Shown piece by piece: positions 46,216 to 54,397 of a stretch of 64,000 nucleotides of DNA. Numbering within the stretch: the stretch's first letter is position 1; every line of letters begins with the position of its first letter. The notes under the pieces were generated by a model. It worked only from the letters and a program-made list of their open reading frames with translations. It was not told the DNA's origin and searched no databases. Made by a program: the position numbers and the translations under genes. The DNA is from Paenibacillus graminis (GTDB lineage Bacteria > Bacillota > Bacilli > Paenibacillales > Paenibacillaceae). The DNA is taken from NCBI RefSeq assembly GCF_000758705.1, contig NZ_CP009287.1, forward strand, positions 2,542,001 through 2,606,000. Reading direction: 5' to 3'.

Positions 46216-46241
46216 AGAACGGCAGAAATGCCGTTTTTTTG
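46216..46241 (+). terminator. terminator of the tRNA-Ala/tRNA-Lys unit
   Basis: AACGGCA and TGCCGTT pair around GAAA, a stable tetraloop, followed by TTTTT. The same core occurs after the second tRNA-Lys and in the repeat array at 24386. Confidence 0.9.
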
Positions 46242-46583
46242 CTGTTTCGGAAATTTGTTCATCAGCAGGAGTTAACGGACGACAGGGAATCTTCTCTAAT
46301 GTCCAATTGAACTACAGCGTAACACCTAGAGTGCCCGTCAAAATGGGCGTACACAATGGCTATTTAATTTGGTAAAAGCAGAGCACTATTCTATAAAATG
46401 GCTCATGCACCGGCCGCATATAGTTTAGTACCAAATGATAGAGGGGTACACCGAACGTAAAAAGGACCTGAAGCAGAGCTTCAGGTTTTTTTCTTAGGAT
46501 CTAGCGGCAGCTCGGCCAGATACAGAACGTTCTAAAAATGAACATAGATTAAGTTATGGTGGTAGACTTGTGTCCTTCAACTT
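46242..46583 (+). other. gap with an orphan terminator
   Basis: No supported gene. A hairpin CCTGAAGC/GCTTCAGG with loop AGA and a T-run lies at 46466-46493; nothing recognised upstream would use it, so it may end a small RNA or mark a decayed gene. An AGAACGTTCT palindrome at about 46524 is unexplained. Confidence 0.4.
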
Positions 46584-46979
46584 TTATAGGTTATTAGGAT
46601 TCCAAATTATATTATCTTCACCCTCATTAATAGCTTGTTTATAATAATTAACTTTTTTTCGTAGCAACATAATTTGCTGTGTGACTTCTTGAAGGTAATC
46701 TTCTGCCAATAATTGTTGATCTCTTATGATGTTATAGCGTTCTTCCACGGTATCTGATCCCTGTTCGCATAAATCGATGTATCGTTTGATATTCCCAAGT
46801 GACATACCTGTCAAGCGCAGTGCTTTGACGATTTCAACATATTCCACGTCCTTTGAGGAAAAAAGACGTACATTCTGATGATTTCTTGTGATATTTGGAA
46901 ATAGCTCTTTTTTTGCATAGAACCTTACAGTATGGGGCGATAATCCTGTTGAATTTGCTACCTCATTAATTGTGTACAT
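46584..46979 (-). CDS. MerR family transcriptional regulator
   Basis: 131 residues. N-terminal winged helix with MYTINEVANSTGLSPHTVRFYAKKELFP, then a C-terminal coiled-coil helix about 85-120 for dimerisation. It lacks cysteine metal sites, so it belongs to the effector-sensing rather than heavy-metal branch; the effector domain is short. It diverges from the SDR at 47070, and a MerR-type operator lies in the shared promoter, so it very likely controls that SDR. The coding sequence is AT-rich compared with the core genes, which suggests acquisition. Confidence 0.88.
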   Translation of the reverse strand: MYTINEVANSTGLSPHTVRFYAKKELFPNITRNHQNVRLFSSKDVEYVEIVKALRLTGMSLGNIKRYIDLCEQGSDTVEERYNIIRDQQLLAEDYLQEVTQQIMLLRKKVNYYKQAINEGEDNIIWNPNNL

Positions 46980-46995
46980 GATATTTTCCTTTCTC

Positions 46996-47026
46996 TTGAC
47001 TGAGAGTAACTCTCAGGTTCTATATT
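46996..47026 (+). promoter_or_regulatory. MerR-type promoter with operator in a 19-bp spacer
   Basis: TTGACT at 46996-47001 and TATATT at 47021-47026 are separated by 19 bases, the over-long spacer that MerR proteins untwist. The perfect dyad CTGAGAGTAACTCTCAG (47000-47016) sits between the boxes. It points to activation of the SDR gene at 47070. Confidence 0.8.
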
Positions 47027-47069
47027 TATCTTAACTTATAAATACTTGATAGAGAAAGGATAATGATTA

Positions 47070-47903
47070 ATGGAAAAGGTATGGTTTGTTACGGGAGCTT
47101 CGACTGGACTAGGGAAAGCCCTAGTTTTAGAACTAATAGCTAAAAAGTGCAAAGTTGTAGCAACATCGCGTAATCCGCTAGACATAGAACATTACCTGCC
47201 TAGCGTACAGGATAATGACAATCTTTTGGTTTTACCATTAGACGTCACAAACAGTCAGCACATTAAAAGTGTTGTTGAAGCAGCCAAACAAAAGTTTGGC
47301 GGAATTGATGTTCTTGTTAATAACGCAGGTTTTGCCTACTTCTCACCTATTGAAAATGCTGATGATCAGCAAATTGAAAATATGTTTGCTGTAAATTTCT
47401 GGGGAGTCAAGCACATGATAGATCATGTGCTGCCAATTATGAGAGAGCAAAAAAGTGGCACTATATTAAATATATCTTCTCTAGGCGGTTTACGTGCATT
47501 TGCAGGTTTTGGATACTATCATGCAACTAAGTTTGCTTTAGAGGGTTTTTCCGAAAGTTTAAGCCAAGAAGTTGAGCCACTAGGAATTAATATTTCTTTG
47601 GTAGAACCAGGTGATTTTAATACGGATTTTGCGAGCAGATCTGCAACTGAAAATGCAAATATTATAGAAGCATATCAAGCAACGGCAGGTGAAAATATCA
47701 AAAACCTTAGAGAATTATCTGGGCAACAGCCGGGAGACCCTAATAAAGCTGCAAAGGTAATATATGATCTGATGAATCGTGGTGATGTTCCTTTGCGAAT
47801 GCTTTTAGGGAGTGATGCATATCAGCGGGCAATGGAAAAGTTAACGGGAATGCAAAAATTATTTTCGACCTACCATGATATTACAGTTAGCACCGATTAT
47901 TAA
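47070..47903 (+). CDS. short-chain dehydrogenase/reductase under MerR control
   Basis: 277 residues, single Rossmann domain. Cofactor loop TGASTGLGKALV at 8-19, VNNAGFAYF, catalytic Ser in NISSLGGLRA and Y-x3-K in YYHATKFALEG. It resembles oxidoreductases of the YbbO/YusZ-like group acting on retinol- or fatty-aldehyde-like substrates, but substrate is unknown. ATG follows AGAAAGGATAATGATTA. AT-rich like its regulator. Confidence 0.88.
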   Translation: MEKVWFVTGASTGLGKALVLELIAKKCKVVATSRNPLDIEHYLPSVQDNDNLLVLPLDVTNSQHIKSVVEAAKQKFGGIDVLVNNAGFAYFSPIENADDQQIENMFAVNFWGVKHMIDHVLPIMREQKSGTILNISSLGGLRAFAGFGYYHATKFALEGFSESLSQEVEPLGINISLVEPGDFNTDFASRSATENANIIEAYQATAGENIKNLRELSGQQPGDPNKAAKVIYDLMNRGDVPLRMLLGSDAYQRAMEKLTGMQKLFSTYHDITVSTDY

Positions 47904-48128
47904 AAAAAGTAAAGGGGGGAGTTCCAAAAGCCATGAATGGCTGGTTGGGATACCCTCATCGTATTGACTTTCGAAAATCAAGCAGATACAATGATACCTA
48001 AGGGAAACATTGTTACCGATCACTTAACTTTCATAAGAATTGAAAATTAACTCTGAGAAATGGTAACGGTGAGGGGCCTTCATCGCGTACTTTTAACAAA
48101 ATAAGGTTGGAATCTGGGAGGGTACAAA

Positions 48129-48917
48129 ATGGTTCTGGATGATTTGGAGCTATCTTGGCATGGGAAGGAGAGTCTGACCGGCAAGGTGGCCTTGGTGACA
48201 GGCGCTAGCAGCGGAATCGGGGCATCGATCGCCAGGAAACTGGTAAAGCGCGGCGCCCATGTGACTGTAGTGGCACGGCGGCGGGACCGATTGGATGAGC
48301 TGGTTCAGGAATTGCATAAAGAGGGATTGTACGAGGTTATAGCGGTACCTGCTGATATTCAAAAGGCTGAAGAAGTGCAGCATGTGGTCAATGAAACGAT
48401 TCGTCGCTGGGGCCGTCTTGATATTATAGTTGCCAATGCCGGATTCGGGTACCGAAGTCCTTTGGTAGAAGTGGATCTGGACAGATGGGAGGAGCTGTAC
48501 AGGACGAATGTACACGGTCTAGTGTTGACGCTGCGCTACGGGCTTCCGCCAATGCTGGGTCAGGGCAAGGGAGATGTCATCATCATTTCCTCCATTGCCG
48601 GCAAGGAAGTGATTGCCGGTGGAGGTCCATACAGCGCTACCAAATACGGCGTTAACGCCATAGCGTCTGCATTACGTTTGGAGACAATCGATCAGGGGAT
48701 TCGCGTTACGACGATTCAGCCCGGGGCGGTGGCAACGGAATTTTCTCAGGTGGCCGGGTATTCCGAGGATGAAATACGCGCGTTTGCTTCGAAAGTCCTG
48801 CCGTTACATCCCGATGATGTTGCAGAGGCAGCACTCTATGCATTGGAGCAGCCGGAGCATGTCAGCATTCCGGAACTAACCATTATGCCTTCAAGGCAAG
48901 CCCAGCGGTTCAAATAA
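48129..48917 (+). CDS. short-chain dehydrogenase/reductase, second copy type
   Basis: 262 residues: TGASSGIGASIARKL cofactor site, NAGFGYRSP, catalytic Ser in IISSIAGKEV and YSATKYGVNAIA (Y-x3-K). Base composition is closer to the core genes than that of the preceding SDR, so the two were probably acquired or retained separately. Ribosome site GGGAGGGTACAA. Likely substrates are small alcohols or sugars; not decided from sequence. Confidence 0.88.
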   Translation: MVLDDLELSWHGKESLTGKVALVTGASSGIGASIARKLVKRGAHVTVVARRRDRLDELVQELHKEGLYEVIAVPADIQKAEEVQHVVNETIRRWGRLDIIVANAGFGYRSPLVEVDLDRWEELYRTNVHGLVLTLRYGLPPMLGQGKGDVIIISSIAGKEVIAGGGPYSATKYGVNAIASALRLETIDQGIRVTTIQPGAVATEFSQVAGYSEDEIRAFASKVLPLHPDDVAEAALYALEQPEHVSIPELTIMPSRQAQRFK

Positions 48918-48937
48918 AACGGCGTTTAGATAGTAAT

Positions 48938-48978
48938 AAAAGATCCGTCCCCGATTTGGTACGGATCTTTTGTTTTTC
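48938..48978 (+). terminator. terminator after the second SDR
   Basis: AAAGATCCGT and ACGGATCTTT pair around a 12-base loop, followed by TGTTTTT. Facing the TerD-like gene on the other strand, it may serve both. Confidence 0.8.
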
Positions 48979-49015
48979 CTTCTGGGAAGCTCGTACTCAT
49001 TCCATTTAGAGATCA

Positions 49016-50329
49016 CTATTTGCTGCCGGCTTCCCATCTCAGATTCCAATGATAATACTGATCCAATTCCTGATGCCCGCTAAAATATTCTACGAGCCGC
49101 TCCACACTGAATGTCTCATCATTCTGATTACGGATCATGGCGATAGCACACATTCCTTTATTGTTGTTATGCTCATCCAGCCGAACCTTGATCTCCGGCC
49201 CGCCGTGCTGCTTGATGGTTACAAGGGCGTCAGCCTCCGACCAGTTCGTGATCCCCTCATAGATGAAAGCAAAGATAACAATTCTGCTAATTTCGGAAAG
49301 ATAATGGCCATTAATCCGCAGATTCTCGCCAGTAGCTATAAATCCGGTGCGGTCATCCCCGTCCAGAGAGATGTAAGGCGGCCTGTTCAAGCTTCCGAAG
49401 GATTCACCGAGTGCTTGGACAGAGCCCTTAATGCCATTTTTTAATTCAAACAGACAACCAAGGTCAAGGTCGATACCTTTGCTTCCGAACCAGCCCGATG
49501 ATTTTTTCTGATACCAGTTGAGGTTGATCAGTATCTCGCCCAGGGATTCCGTGCCTTTCTGGAGATTGATCCTCTCCCCGCGTTTCTTAAGCAGGATGGT
49601 ATTGAGATTTAAAGGAGGGACTGGAGGTGTTGCTGGTGCTGGTGTTGAGGAGGGCAAATTGTCCGCCGCCTTAGGCCGTGACCGCAGCTCCGGGAGAACA
49701 AGTGGGGACCGCTGCGATTGAATGACTGGATTAGCAGGTAGAGCTGACGGCAGTATGCTATTGACCTTTATCCCGTAACTTTCGCATAGGGCGGCTAAGC
49801 CCCCGGCATAGCCGGAACCTACAGCGCTGAATTTCCATTCATTATGGTATCTATAGATTTCTCCGGCGACAATGGCAGTCTCAATCGAAAAAGCCTTTCC
49901 CAGCCTGTAGCGGAGAAGTTCCGTCCCATCAGCAGCGTTGGTGATCCGTAAATACACATTGTCCAATAGCGAGAAGTTTTGCAGCCGCTTTTCACCTTCA
50001 TAAATCGTTAGTGCAAATGCAATCCGTTCGTAGTCTGCAGGGATTTGACGGAGCTCGACGGCGATTTGTGTGTTGTCTGTTAACCCTGTGTTGACTCTTT
50101 TATCGGACGGTAATATAGCTACGGATTGGTCCGGAGTAGAAGGGTTGCCATAAAAAATAAGATCCTCATCTTTAGCGACAATCTGGGCCGGCGTAAGCAA
50201 AAAAACAGAAAAATCAACCTCAACCTCAGGTCTAGTATTTTGCCAACCCATTCCTACTATAATACGGGTAAGGAGTGGATCGTCTTTTGTTAAGTTGCAT
50301 TTTTGTCCTTTTATTAGCTCAAATGTCAT
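49016..50329 (-). CDS. TerD family protein with two Ter domains
   Basis: 437 residues. Two domains of the TerD/TerA superfamily are joined by a Pro/Ser-rich linker near 195-250: the first opens MTFELIKGQKCNLTKDDP and the second includes LKKRGERINLQKGTESLGEI and ISLDGDDRTG, a Ca2+-binding loop type (DxDDRTG) seen in TerD folds. TerD proteins take part in tellurite, phage and DNA-damage responses in bacteria. ATG 50329 follows GAAAGGCTGG. It is preceded on the same strand by a 186-residue protein with which it probably forms an operon. Confidence 0.82.
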   Translation of the reverse strand: MTFELIKGQKCNLTKDDPLLTRIIVGMGWQNTRPEVEVDFSVFLLTPAQIVAKDEDLIFYGNPSTPDQSVAILPSDKRVNTGLTDNTQIAVELRQIPADYERIAFALTIYEGEKRLQNFSLLDNVYLRITNAADGTELLRYRLGKAFSIETAIVAGEIYRYHNEWKFSAVGSGYAGGLAALCESYGIKVNSILPSALPANPVIQSQRSPLVLPELRSRPKAADNLPSSTPAPATPPVPPLNLNTILLKKRGERINLQKGTESLGEILINLNWYQKKSSGWFGSKGIDLDLGCLFELKNGIKGSVQALGESFGSLNRPPYISLDGDDRTGFIATGENLRINGHYLSEISRIVIFAFIYEGITNWSEADALVTIKQHGGPEIKVRLDEHNNNKGMCAIAMIRNQNDETFSVERLVEYFSGHQELDQYYHWNLRWEAGSK

Positions 50330-50384
50330 TAGAACCAGCCTTTCAAAAGATTGTAGAGCCAGGACCCATACATGGAGGAGATTA

Positions 50385-50945
50385 TCATCTGCCACGTCTC
50401 CCGGCGTCGAGATTCGGACCGTTTAGGCTGGATAGCATGTCCAAGGACTGCTCGTAAATACGGACAATATCCTGTACCTTCTGGAACTCCGGATCCGAGG
50501 GACCCAGATTGTCCATGAACATGCGCTGGAGGATTTCCTTATAAAAGGAGATGCGGTTTCCCACAAGACTACATTCGTAATCTATGACCTCTTCAACCGA
50601 ATGCTGCTGAACAAATTCCATCAGGTCATCAGCCGGGTTATCGCGATACTCCCGCTCATTGCGTGCTGCAATCGGCGTGTTCACATTTTCGAGGTTAACG
50701 GTGGAACGTATATCGGAAAAGAGAATACCTTCTTTCGCCAGCATGACTTGAAAAGGCTTGTGTTTGAACAACTCTTGTACGACAAGAGCGCACATCGTCT
50801 GATTCCTCAGCAGGATGCCGTCAAAGGGGTGAAGAACCCATCCTCTGTCGTCCCGGTACAGGCTGAACGTGAAGTACTCACCTCCATACTCATATTTCAG
50901 ATTGATAGCAGTCTCTGAAGTAAGCTCATATTGAAATGCATCCAT
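50385..50945 (-). CDS. conserved-looking protein of unknown function next to the TerD gene
   Basis: 186 residues, soluble, no signal. Segments YELTSETAINLKYEYGGEYF and DFESG-free, acidic middle region NLENVNTPIAARNEREYRDN do not match any family I recognise; an alpha/beta fold is likely. ATG 50945 follows AGGAGGCGCAAATTTGA. The stop is 55 bases before the TerD-like start, so it may be a partner protein of that system. Confidence 0.75.
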   Translation of the reverse strand: MDAFQYELTSETAINLKYEYGGEYFTFSLYRDDRGWVLHPFDGILLRNQTMCALVVQELFKHKPFQVMLAKEGILFSDIRSTVNLENVNTPIAARNEREYRDNPADDLMEFVQQHSVEEVIDYECSLVGNRISFYKEILQRMFMDNLGPSDPEFQKVQDIVRIYEQSLDMLSSLNGPNLDAGRRGR

Positions 50946-51153
50946 TCAAATTTGCGCCTCCTGCTTCTTCTTTTGTGTTTATATTAGCATAGCAGAATAT
51001 GGGGAATCTTGGGAGAGATGATTTTCTGAAGTTGATTATTTACAACGGATTTATTAATTTAGTAATGTATAAAGCATCCGTACTTTGTCTGAACTTCGGA
51101 ACATTATGCAGTATCTGCTAGGAGAAAGTCAGATTAAATGAGGTGGAACGATA

Positions 51154-51626
51154 ATGAATAATCAAGCCCAATCTTTCAAAGTAACCTTAAGCGATTGGAA
51201 CGGAGCGGTTCGTGGACGGCCTTTTCGTAAAATGCAATTGCTGCCGATGCTTCCCTGTATGATCTTGCGGCAGTTACCATTGAATCCTTTGATTTTGATC
51301 TGGATCACGCCTTTGGTTTCTATGATAATATCAAAAACTGGACACGCTCTGAAAAAGGCTATGAGTTGTTTGCTGATATCGGTGAGAAGATGGAGTTTCC
51401 CGGTGTGAAAAGGGCGAAAATCAGTAAAGTTTTCCATACTTCAAAACAAAAGCTGCTGCTCTTATTCGATTATGGCGATGAATGGCATTTTATTGTTCAG
51501 TATCTGGGAGTTACAGAAGTGAAACCGGGTCAGAAATTACCCCTAATTATGGAGAGTAGCGGAGTTGTGCCTAATCAATATGGCGGGTTTGAAGAAGAGG
51601 AAGAATATGAGGATGAAGATTCCTAG
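51154..51626 (+). pseudogene. pRiA4b ORF-3-like gene, broken near its 5' end
   Basis: An intact beginning MNNQAQSFKVTLSDWNGAV (frame from 51154) switches near 51205-51230 into a different frame that continues DLDHAFGFYDNIKNWTRSEK and ends LIMESSGVVPNQYGG plus an acidic tail. The second frame has a TAA at 51228-51230, so both a frameshift and a stop or a base change separate the halves. The reconstructed protein resembles pRiA4b ORF-3-like proteins (unknown function, often plasmid-borne). A sequencing error cannot be excluded. Confidence 0.7.
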
Positions 51627-51766
51627 AAAAGAGTTCGTACACCTGATAAGGTTGAGTAGGACACTCGGTTCTAATTCTAATGGACTGAAATAGACCGCAT
51701 CCTTAGGACTGGCGCGGTCTATTACTTTTTGATATCCTTTCCTGAGCAACAGGACGAATCATATTG

Positions 51767-52771
51767 TTATCCGGACACACCTCCTGCATTCTCATAAATA
51801 TTCATAACCACCTGCTGGATCGGCAACTCCTTGACCGAAATGTCAGAGAAGCGGTGCTTCCGGGAGATACCTTCGATGAAATCGCTGATTGAAATATGGG
51901 CCGTATCCACTTCAAGCGTAATCTGAAAGTCGGATACCCTATCGATTACCTTAGTATAGGCATTGTCGAAGACGGTGCCCTGCACAGACTCTGCAAAAGT
52001 AAAATTGACCCGTTTCTTCTCCCCCAAAAAAAGTTTCAATTGCTGAAGGGAATCATCAAAAACCTTGTCCCCATGGTTAATGACAATGACCCGGTGGGCA
52101 AGCTCCTCCACATCCTCAAGATCATGGGTGGTCAGAATACACGTCATATTCTGCTTTTTATTCATCTGATGGATGAATTCGCGGATTTTGACCTTGGCGA
52201 TCACATCAAGCCCGATGGTCGGCTCATCCAGGAACAAAATATCCGGCCGATGCAGCATAGCCATGACGAACTCGCATTTCATGCGTTCACCAAGGGACAG
52301 GACTCGTGTCGGCTTTTCGATCACATGCGCAATATCCAGCAGCTCTGTCAGCTCTTCCAGACGGCTTTTGAAATCCGGGTTGGCGATGCCGTAGATTGCC
52401 TTGTTCATATGGAAGCTGTCGATCGGCGGAATATCCCAGATCAGTTGGGATTTCTGACCGAATACAGCTCCGATTTTGCCGACATAGCGTTTTCTGTCCC
52501 GGGCAGGTGAATAACCAAGAACTTGAATTTCACCGCTTGTCGGATACAACGCGCCGCAAAGCATTTTGATCGCCGTCGATTTCCCTGCACCATTGGGACC
52601 CAGCATGCCGCAGATCTCCCCCTGCCCAATGGCAAAGCTGATATCGTTGACTGCGTGGACTACGACCTCTTCGCGCTGGAAGAAGCTCTTCAAGGTCTGC
52701 CCCATGCCTGCACCGCGCTTATAGGTTTTATATGTTTTGGTCAAATGCTGTACATCAATAACCGGCATCAT
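51767..52771 (-). CDS. ABC transporter ATP-binding protein (drug/lipid exporter type)
   Basis: 334 residues. Walker A GPNGAGKSTAIKMLCG, Q-loop FGQKSQLIWDIP, signature LSLGERMKCEFVMAML, Walker B ILFLDEPTIGLD and H-loop LTTHDLEDVEEL; after about residue 250 an extra C-terminal domain typical of ABC-2 exporters. It works with the two downstream-coded permeases. ATG 52771 overlaps the preceding permease stop by four bases (ATGA), proving coupling. Last gene of a four-gene operon. Confidence 0.9.
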   Translation of the reverse strand: MMPVIDVQHLTKTYKTYKRGAGMGQTLKSFFQREEVVVHAVNDISFAIGQGEICGMLGPNGAGKSTAIKMLCGALYPTSGEIQVLGYSPARDRKRYVGKIGAVFGQKSQLIWDIPPIDSFHMNKAIYGIANPDFKSRLEELTELLDIAHVIEKPTRVLSLGERMKCEFVMAMLHRPDILFLDEPTIGLDVIAKVKIREFIHQMNKKQNMTCILTTHDLEDVEELAHRVIVINHGDKVFDDSLQQLKLFLGEKKRVNFTFAESVQGTVFDNAYTKVIDRVSDFQITLEVDTAHISISDFIEGISRKHRFSDISVKELPIQQVVMNIYENAGGVSG

Positions 52772-53550
52772 CCGCCCACCCCCTCGTACAATCTGATCAT
52801 GTGCCGGTAAATCCATATTCCTGCTGCCAGAAATAAAAAGCAGGGCAGAATAGCCGCGTAATCGCTGGCATGCATCCGTCCAAGAAGAGCAGATGCAGGG
52901 AGGAAGCCCACCATTCCCACAGGAATGATCAATGTCGCCACAGCCTGTACAGCTTTTGGAAATACGGGCAGCGGATATTTTCCGATGTGAAGCACACTGT
53001 CAGCAAGCTCGGAAATTCTCGAATTGCCTACCCATTTGAAGGAAATAGCAGCCATCATCAGCGATAATCCTGCCAGGACTGCAGTCCCTGCAATAAACAT
53101 CCCGGCAAATTGCAGCCAGAACAAGACCGGAATAGGGCCTACATGCATAGCGGAGAATATGAATAGGGAAACACCGCCCAGAAACAGCCCCACACTATCG
53201 ATTGAAAATGTAGTGGCAATAATAAAAAACAGCGGATTCAGCGGTTTAAGAAGAATGACCTCGAAGCTTCCCTCACGGACATGCGACATTGTGGTCCATA
53301 GAACGCCGCCGAATATAAGACTAGTAAGCCCGCTGGACATGGTGAATACAGACTGGATCAACAACACCTCGAATAAGCTCCATCCGGGAAAGCTGGAGCC
53401 TGCCCGGTATATAAGCAGGGTCACCAACGGAAACAGAATGTTGCCGGCCAGCGTGATCAGACTGCTGACGATGAAGTTCATGCGATAGGCCGCAGCCGAC
53501 TGCAAGGCGGAATACATGCACTGCTTATAAATATCCATATACCGTTTCAT
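52768..53550 (-). CDS. ABC-2 type permease
   Basis: 260 residues with six spans, for example about 27-50 (FIVSSLITLAGNILFPLVTLLIY), 103-125 (PLFFIIATTFSIDSVGLFLGGVSLF) and 228-246. It fits the ABC-2 family with six helices (DUF990-like, ABC2_membrane_6). Third gene of the operon, between another permease and the ATPase. Together the three proteins would form one exporter of unknown substrate. Confidence 0.85.
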   Translation of the reverse strand: MKRYMDIYKQCMYSALQSAAAYRMNFIVSSLITLAGNILFPLVTLLIYRAGSSFPGWSLFEVLLIQSVFTMSSGLTSLIFGGVLWTTMSHVREGSFEVILLKPLNPLFFIIATTFSIDSVGLFLGGVSLFIFSAMHVGPIPVLFWLQFAGMFIAGTAVLAGLSLMMAAISFKWVGNSRISELADSVLHIGKYPLPVFPKAVQAVATLIIPVGMVGFLPASALLGRMHASDYAAILPCFLFLAAGIWIYRHMIRLYEGVGG

Positions 53551-53578
53551 GTAAAGAACTGTCCTTTCATAGGGTCAT

Positions 53579-54397
53579 TCACGCGCCGACAGCAGTAAAC
53601 TGCTTCATGGCCAGACGGCGAACGAGCTCGCTAAAACCAAATGTTATCAACACCGCCATCGCCTGTATGCCTACAGCTTGCTGAGTGGAGAGCTCAAGGC
53701 CTCCAAGCGAATAATGGCCGGTGAAAACCATTGCAGGCATATAGGCTATGTACTGAAACGGCAGGAAGAACTGGACCACCTGAAGCCAATTCGGGAAAAA
53801 ACCAAGCGGAATGAGCGCCCCTGAAAAAATACCCGATACCAGCATAAACGCGCTTCGTATTCCATTCGACTGGATAATCCAAAATGAAGCCAGGCCAATC
53901 GTATAGTTCACATAAAAATTCATCAAAAAGGCAAGCAGTACCGACAGAAAGGTCCATGGAAGGCTTGCCGGCCGCATATCGACTCCAAAAATAAAAATAA
54001 AGATTAAAAGGCAGGGCAAAAATTCAAACAGGAAGCCCAAAGAACGATGTCCGATTTTTTGAAATAATGCGAACGAACGGTGATGAATCGGGCGCAGATG
54101 AAAGGTGAGAAATTTACCGGTACGTACAAGCATCGATAAGTTCCAGTCGGCAAAATCCATGATCAAATAGCCGATAAGCGCAGTAGCACCGAAGTAGCGG
54201 ATCATCTGGGGGAGATCCATGCCTCCAAGTGAAGATTGACCGCCATATACCGCTGTCCAGATGAAATATTGCACCATGAAATATACAGGGCCGACGATAA
54301 CGGACACCAGGGAATGAGTACGGTAGGCACTCCACTCTTTGTAGGTCACCTCCGCTACCGTCCGGCAAATAAGCCAGTTGTGTTTCAACCTGTTCAT
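53579..54397 (-). CDS. ABC-2 type permease
   Basis: 272 residues, six spans including about 31-52 (VSVIVGPVYFMVQYFIWTAVYG), 115-135 (SLGFLFEFLPCLLIFIFIFG) and 163-215. It is a diverged partner of the next permease with the same DUF990-like topology, so the exporter is probably a heterodimer. ATG shares one base with the upstream stop (TAATG). About 28 bases separate it from the other permease. Confidence 0.85.
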   Translation of the reverse strand: MNRLKHNWLICRTVAEVTYKEWSAYRTHSLVSVIVGPVYFMVQYFIWTAVYGGQSSLGGMDLPQMIRYFGATALIGYLIMDFADWNLSMLVRTGKFLTFHLRPIHHRSFALFQKIGHRSLGFLFEFLPCLLIFIFIFGVDMRPASLPWTFLSVLLAFLMNFYVNYTIGLASFWIIQSNGIRSAFMLVSGIFSGALIPLGFFPNWLQVVQFFLPFQYIAYMPAMVFTGHYSLGGLELSTQQAVGIQAMAVLITFGFSELVRRLAMKQFTAVGA

